Shown: one piece after another, positions 60,658 through 64,000 of the stretch | How the letters are laid out: each line of letters begins with the position of its first letter | How positions within the stretch are numbered: position 1 is the stretch's first letter | NCBI GenBank assembly: GCA_002841765.1 | Contig: PHAV01000002.1 | Span: forward strand, 137,604-201,603 | DNA length: 64,000 nt | From: Deltaproteobacteria bacterium HGW-Deltaproteobacteria-4 | GTDB lineage: Bacteria > Desulfobacterota > Desulfuromonadia > Desulfuromonadales > UBA2197 | Direction: 5' to 3' | Program-made: the position numbers and the translations under genes | The notes under the pieces: model-generated | The model's database searches: none | What the model was told of the DNA's origin: nothing | What the model saw: only the letters and a program-made list of their open reading frames with translations

Positions 60658-62439
60658 ATGTCCGCACAAATTCATCTCCTCCCGGAAAATCTTTGTAATC
60701 AAATCGCTGCCGGTGAAGTCGTCGAGCGGCCGGCCTCGGTCGTCAAGGAGTTGGTCGAAAACTCTCTCGACGCCCATGCCACGCAGATTACCATTGAAAT
60801 TGAAGGGGGGGGCAGCCGCCTGATCCGGGTGAGTGACGATGGTGACGGCATGGGCAAGGACGATGTCTTCCTGTGTCTGGAGCGTCATGCCACCAGCAAA
60901 ATTTCCAACAGTGCCGACCTTTTTCGTTTGCAAACCCTGGGATTTCGCGGCGAGGCCCTGCCGTCGATTGCAGCGGTTTCACGGTTGACGGTGCGCAGCC
61001 AGACCGCCACCGCGCCCGAAGGGTGGGAGCTTTATGTCGAAGCGGGGACAGTGAAAAAGGCCGGTGCCATCGGCCTGCCAACCGGGACGACCATCGAAGT
61101 CCGCGACCTCTTCTTTAATACCCCGGCCCGGCGGAAATTTCTGCGCAAGGAGGAGACCGAGTTCGGACATATCGCTGAACTCGTCACCCGTCTCGCCCTT
61201 TGTTCTCCCGAGGTACAATTCCAGCTCGTCCACAACCAGCGCACGATTCTTAACGCCCCGCGCCAGCATAAGCTCGCGGAACGGATTGCCACCCTCCTCG
61301 GCCGGCCCCTTCTCGCTGATCTGGTCAAGGTCGACAAGGCTGATCCGGGAGCTGGGCTGGAACTGCAGGGGCTGATTTCCCACCCGAACCTGCATCGTTC
61401 TTCCAGTGCGGCGATCTATACCTATATCAACGGCCGTTACGTTCGCGACCGGGTCGTGCAGCATGCCATCCTTGACGGCTTGCGCCACCTCTTCCCGCGC
61501 GGGCGCTATCCGGTGGCGGTCCTCTTTCTGTCAATTCCCGGCGCTGCCGTCGATGTCAACGTCCATCCGACCAAACATGAAGTCCGCTTCAGTCAGCAGT
61601 CGCTGGTGCATGATTTTATTGCCGGGGCGGTCAAAGAAGCGTTGCGTCCGGGGATTGAGATTCTTGATTATCAACGACCGGAAGTGAAGGGGAGTCATGG
61701 GAACTATGGGAGCTATCGGGAGGCGATGACGTCGCCGGTTGCGGCGCCGCTGCCCGTTTTGGTGGCGCCGAAGGCTACCGATGTTCCGCAGGTCAGTGAA
61801 CCGCTGGCGACCTGGGCGACACCAGCGACCATCGCCCCTTTTGCCGGTTCTTACTTCTCTTCGTTACGGATTATCGGCCAGTTTCGTGCCAGTTATATCG
61901 TCGCCGAGGATGACGAGCATCTCCTCCTCATCGATCAGCATGCCGCCCATGAACGGATCGGCTTTGAGCGCCTGCGCCGCGAATTCCATAGCGGCGCGGT
62001 CGCCCGGCAGGGACTCCTCTTTCCGGAGATTGTCGAATTCGATTTCAAGGAGACCGCTCTGCTCAGTGAACATTTGGCGCCCCTGCGTCGTCTCGGTTTC
62101 GAGCTGGAGCCCTTCGGCCCCCGGACCTTCGCTCTCAAGGCGGTGCCGCAACTTCTCGCCGGGCGGGATAATTTTGTGCAGCTTCTCCACGATCTCGCCA
62201 GCGACCTTGGTGAGCTCGGCGTCAGCCGCCGCATCGAAGATGCCCTCGATTCCTTTCTTCTCCTCATCTCCTGTCACGGCATGGTGCGGGCCCGGCAAAA
62301 GTTGTCCCTAGTCGAGATGACCGCCCTCCTCGTTGATCTCGATGGTATCGATTTCAATGCCCATTGTCCGCACGGCCGTCCGGTCTATTCGCGGCTCAGT
62401 GATCCGGAGATTGCCCGGCTCTTCCGCAGGAGTGCCTGA
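60658..62439 (+). CDS. mutL: DNA mismatch repair endonuclease MutL
   Basis: 593 residues. The N-terminal GHKL ATPase (1-335) has ELVENSLDA, DDGDGM and GFRGEALPSI. The C-terminal dimer/nuclease domain (about 400-593) carries the full metal motif DQHA(X2)E(X4)E (Asp426-Glu437) and CPHGRP, so this MutL nicks DNA itself, as in bacteria without MutH. The linker near 345-356 (SHGNYGSYRE) is encoded by a repeat. No good Shine-Dalgarno. miaA starts one base after its stop. Confidence 0.96.
   Translation: MSAQIHLLPENLCNQIAAGEVVERPASVVKELVENSLDAHATQITIEIEGGGSRLIRVSDDGDGMGKDDVFLCLERHATSKISNSADLFRLQTLGFRGEALPSIAAVSRLTVRSQTATAPEGWELYVEAGTVKKAGAIGLPTGTTIEVRDLFFNTPARRKFLRKEETEFGHIAELVTRLALCSPEVQFQLVHNQRTILNAPRQHKLAERIATLLGRPLLADLVKVDKADPGAGLELQGLISHPNLHRSSSAAIYTYINGRYVRDRVVQHAILDGLRHLFPRGRYPVAVLFLSIPGAAVDVNVHPTKHEVRFSQQSLVHDFIAGAVKEALRPGIEILDYQRPEVKGSHGNYGSYREAMTSPVAAPLPVLVAPKATDVPQVSEPLATWATPATIAPFAGSYFSSLRIIGQFRASYIVAEDDEHLLLIDQHAAHERIGFERLRREFHSGAVARQGLLFPEIVEFDFKETALLSEHLAPLRRLGFELEPFGPRTFALKAVPQLLAGRDNFVQLLHDLASDLGELGVSRRIEDALDSFLLLISCHGMVRARQKLSLVEMTALLVDLDGIDFNAHCPHGRPVYSRLSDPEIARLFRRSA
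61695..61724. repeat. ATGGGA-type repeat in the mutL linker
   Basis: Three spaced units, CATGGGA, TATGGGA and TATCGGGA, encode part of the MutL interdomain linker. They resemble the arms of the linker repeats in pfaA and pfaC, although no inverted partner is evident here. Confidence 0.5.
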
Positions 62440-62440
62440 A

Positions 62441-63373
62441 TTGGCCGCGCTTGCTAAAATTCCCCTCCTCGTCATCTGTGGAGCGACCGCTTCGGGGAAG
62501 ACCCGAATCGCCCTGGAACTGGCCGCTACCTTGCCGATCGAGATTATCTCTGCTGATTCGCGGCAGATCTACCGCGGCATGGACATCGGTACGGCCAAGG
62601 CGACGCCGGAAGAACGCGCCTTGGTCCCTCACCACCTGATCGATGTTGTTGCGCCAGATCAACCCTTCAGTGCTGCTGATTTTATGTCTCAAGGACGTGC
62701 CGCAATCGCCGCAATCCACCAGCGCGGCAGGTTGGCGGTGGTGGTCGGCGGCACCGGCCTGTATATCGATGCCCTCACCCGCGGGCTGATTGCCGCCCCG
62801 GGTGAGGATCCGCTGCTGCGGCAGGAGTTACTGGAGCTGGAAGCGCAGCAAGGGGAGGGGACGCTGCATCAGCGTTTGCAGGCAATCGATCCGGTCGCGG
62901 CGCAGCGCCTTAAACCCCGTGATCAGCCGCGGATCATCCGCGCTCTTGAGGTCTTTGCCCTGACCGGTGAGACTCTGACCGCGCTGCAGAGCCGGCACGC
63001 CTTTAGCGATGGACCTTATGAAGTGATCAGCGTCGGCCTGGAGGTCGAGCGCTCACTCCTGTATCGGCGTATTGACGAGCGGGCAGCGATGATGTTTGCA
63101 TGCGGGCTTCTCGAAGAGGCACAATCCCTCCTGCAGCAGGGATTTCGTCGCGAACTCAAGGCGTTGCGCACCATCGGCTATCGTGAAGCGATCGCTTGTC
63201 TCGCAGGGGAAAGTTCATTGCAGTCGGCCGTCGAACACACGCAGCAGGAGAGCCGGCGTTATGCAAAAAGGCAGATGACCTGGTTCCGAAAAAATAATTC
63301 AATAATTATGGTTGATTCGCTTGCAGAGTTTGCTAAAATCAAAAGCATTGCTACACGTCTCTATGCGGAATGA
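62441..63373 (+). CDS. miaA: tRNA dimethylallyltransferase
   Basis: 310 residues from TTG 62441, which has AGGAG 8 bases upstream and gives the normal family start before ICGATASGKT. Earlier in-frame starts would lie in mutL. P-loop GATASGKT, DSRQIYRGMDIGTAKA and VGGTGLYIDAL are present. It adds the dimethylallyl group of DMAPP (product of ispH chemistry) to A37 of tRNAs that read U-initial codons. The order mutL-miaA-hfq is widely conserved. Confidence 0.95.
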   Translation: MAALAKIPLLVICGATASGKTRIALELAATLPIEIISADSRQIYRGMDIGTAKATPEERALVPHHLIDVVAPDQPFSAADFMSQGRAAIAAIHQRGRLAVVVGGTGLYIDALTRGLIAAPGEDPLLRQELLELEAQQGEGTLHQRLQAIDPVAAQRLKPRDQPRIIRALEVFALTGETLTALQSRHAFSDGPYEVISVGLEVERSLLYRRIDERAAMMFACGLLEEAQSLLQQGFRRELKALRTIGYREAIACLAGESSLQSAVEHTQQESRRYAKRQMTWFRKNNSIIMVDSLAEFAKIKSIATRLYAE

Positions 63374-63385
63374 AAAGGAGTGGAC

Positions 63386-63619
63386 ATGGCCAAGACACCG
63401 TTCAATATCCAGGACCAGTATTTAAATCAGGCCCGTAAAGAGCGGGTGCGTGTGGTTGTCGTTATGATGTCCAGTGAAAAGCTGGAAGGATATATCAAAT
63501 CCTTCGACAGTTTCTGTATTCTGGTCGAGAGTACCGGCGATATGCTCCTTTACAAACACGCAATTTCCTCCATCACCTCGCTCGACGGTACTTTCCGCCT
63601 GCACGGCGCCAAGGAATAG
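63386..63619 (+). CDS. hfq: RNA chaperone Hfq
   Basis: 77 residues from ATG 63386 with AAGGAG upstream. Sm1 (FDSFCILVE region) and Sm2 (YKHAISSI) motifs and the N-terminal QDQYLNQARKE are typical. The hexameric protein pairs small RNAs with mRNAs. It has essentially no C-terminal tail, as in many non-enteric Hfqs. It follows miaA by 12 bases and is closed by a terminator. Confidence 0.97.
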   Translation: MAKTPFNIQDQYLNQARKERVRVVVVMMSSEKLEGYIKSFDSFCILVESTGDMLLYKHAISSITSLDGTFRLHGAKE

Positions 63620-63650
63620 TCGGCCCGCAAGCAACCTGTTTCAAAAGTTA

Positions 63651-63690
63651 AGCTCCCCGTTGGTGTTTTCATCCGCGGGGGCTTTTCTTT
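63651..63690 (+). terminator. Intrinsic terminator of hfq
   Basis: GC-rich imperfect stem AGCTCCCC/GGGGGCT with a roughly 15-base loop, followed by TTTTCTTTT. Confidence 0.8.
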
Positions 63691-63710
63691 TCAAGGCACT
63701 CTCATCCATT

Positions 63711-64000
63711 ATGCTCACTATCCAAAGCGTCGCAGCCGGAAGTATCGCACAAGAGCTCGATTTACAGCCGGGTGACACCCTCCTTGCCGTCAACGGCGAG
63801 CCCCTGCGTGATTTTCTCGATTATGTGCGGTTGACCCGCCAGGCGGAGGAACTCGTTCTTGATGTCCGTCGTACCGACGGTGAAGAGTGGGAGCTATCCC
63901 TCGACAAGGATGCCGACGAGGAGCTGGGGCTGGAGATCGAGCATCCCCAGCCGGCGCAATGCGGCAATAACTGCCTTTTCTGTTTTGTCCAGCAGTTGCC
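63711..64000 (+). CDS. DUF512/PDZ radical SAM protein (3' truncated)
   Basis: The frame is open from ATG 63711 to the window end (96 codons). A PDZ-like domain (SIAQELDLQPGDTLLAVNGEPLRD... region) is followed by CGNNCLFCFVQQLP, a CxxxCxxC cluster motif of the DUF512 radical SAM family. In other bacteria this family often neighbours the GTPase gene der; its reaction is unknown. No gene lies between it and the hfq terminator. Confidence 0.88.
   Translation, partial: MLTIQSVAAGSIAQELDLQPGDTLLAVNGEPLRDFLDYVRLTRQAEELVLDVRRTDGEEWELSLDKDADEELGLEIEHPQPAQCGNNCLFCFVQQL

Noticed and set aside
1-64000. tRNA, rRNA or insertion sequence genes
   Set aside because: No tRNA cloverleaf, rRNA core sequence or transposase was recognised on reading both strands; only short non-coding repeats were found.

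Overview
The window reads as chromosome of a strictly or facultatively anaerobic, cytochrome-rich deltaproteobacterium, most likely Desulfuromonadales/Geobacterales. This is inferred from gene content: an OmcA/MtrC-like outer-surface multiheme cytochrome, an octaheme nitrite reductase, a second EF-G, cofactor-independent phosphoglycerate mutase, an endonuclease-type MutL, orphan NtrC-type and solute-binding-domain signalling proteins, and a DUF512 radical SAM protein. No species can be named from the sequence alone.

Layout. 1-2.4 kb: 3' part of a multiheme cytochrome, then an OmpA-family lipoprotein on the minus strand. 2.5-9.4 kb: nadC-birA-coaX, a fusA paralog, a SPOR-domain membrane protein and a conserved protein of unknown function. 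9.4-13.2 kb: an octaheme nitrite reductase preceded by an FNR/HcpR-like palindrome, a DUF502 membrane protein, an Smr protein and a Crp/Fnr regulator. 13.3-19.3 kb: a DEAD-box helicase with an attenuator-like leader, three RNA- or protein-modifying enzymes, and an NtrC-type regulator. 19.4-27 kb: pyruvate carboxylase, an isochorismatase-like hydrolase, a phosphodiesterase, phosphofructokinase, a CDF metal exporter and an unknown protein. 27.2-29.3 kb: a sensor kinase with an extracytoplasmic solute-binding domain.

29.5-60.6 kb is a long plus-strand run of tightly packed genes: mutS-amiC-glnD-xerD-apgM, then ispH and a three-gene polyunsaturated fatty acid (secondary lipid) synthase, pfaD-pfaA-pfaC, then scpA-scpB-rluB, a TPR protein and an ExeA-like ATPase. 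60.7-64 kb holds mutL-miaA-hfq and the start of a DUF512 gene.

The centrepiece is the pfa cluster (39.8-55.2 kb). PfaD is a trans enoyl reductase. PfaA reads KS-AT-ACP x4-KR-DH. PfaC reads KS-CLF-AT-DH-DH, so the PfaB-type acyltransferase is fused into it. The order and fusion pattern resemble terrestrial myxobacterial synthases more than the marine pfaABCDE operons. The cluster sits between ispH and the condensin genes scpAB, overlapping or nearly touching its neighbours, with a sigma-70-like promoter upstream of ispH. No phosphopantetheinyl transferase and no C-terminal lysophosphatidate acyltransferase domain is visible.

A second theme is short palindromic repeats. A GTAGGGGC...GCCCCTAC family occurs at four loci: it lies next to the pfkA ribosome-binding site, supplies the stop codon of the NtrC-type regulator, and sits in frame inside pfaC. 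Short repeats built on ATGGGAA also occupy interdomain linkers of pfaA, pfaC and mutL.
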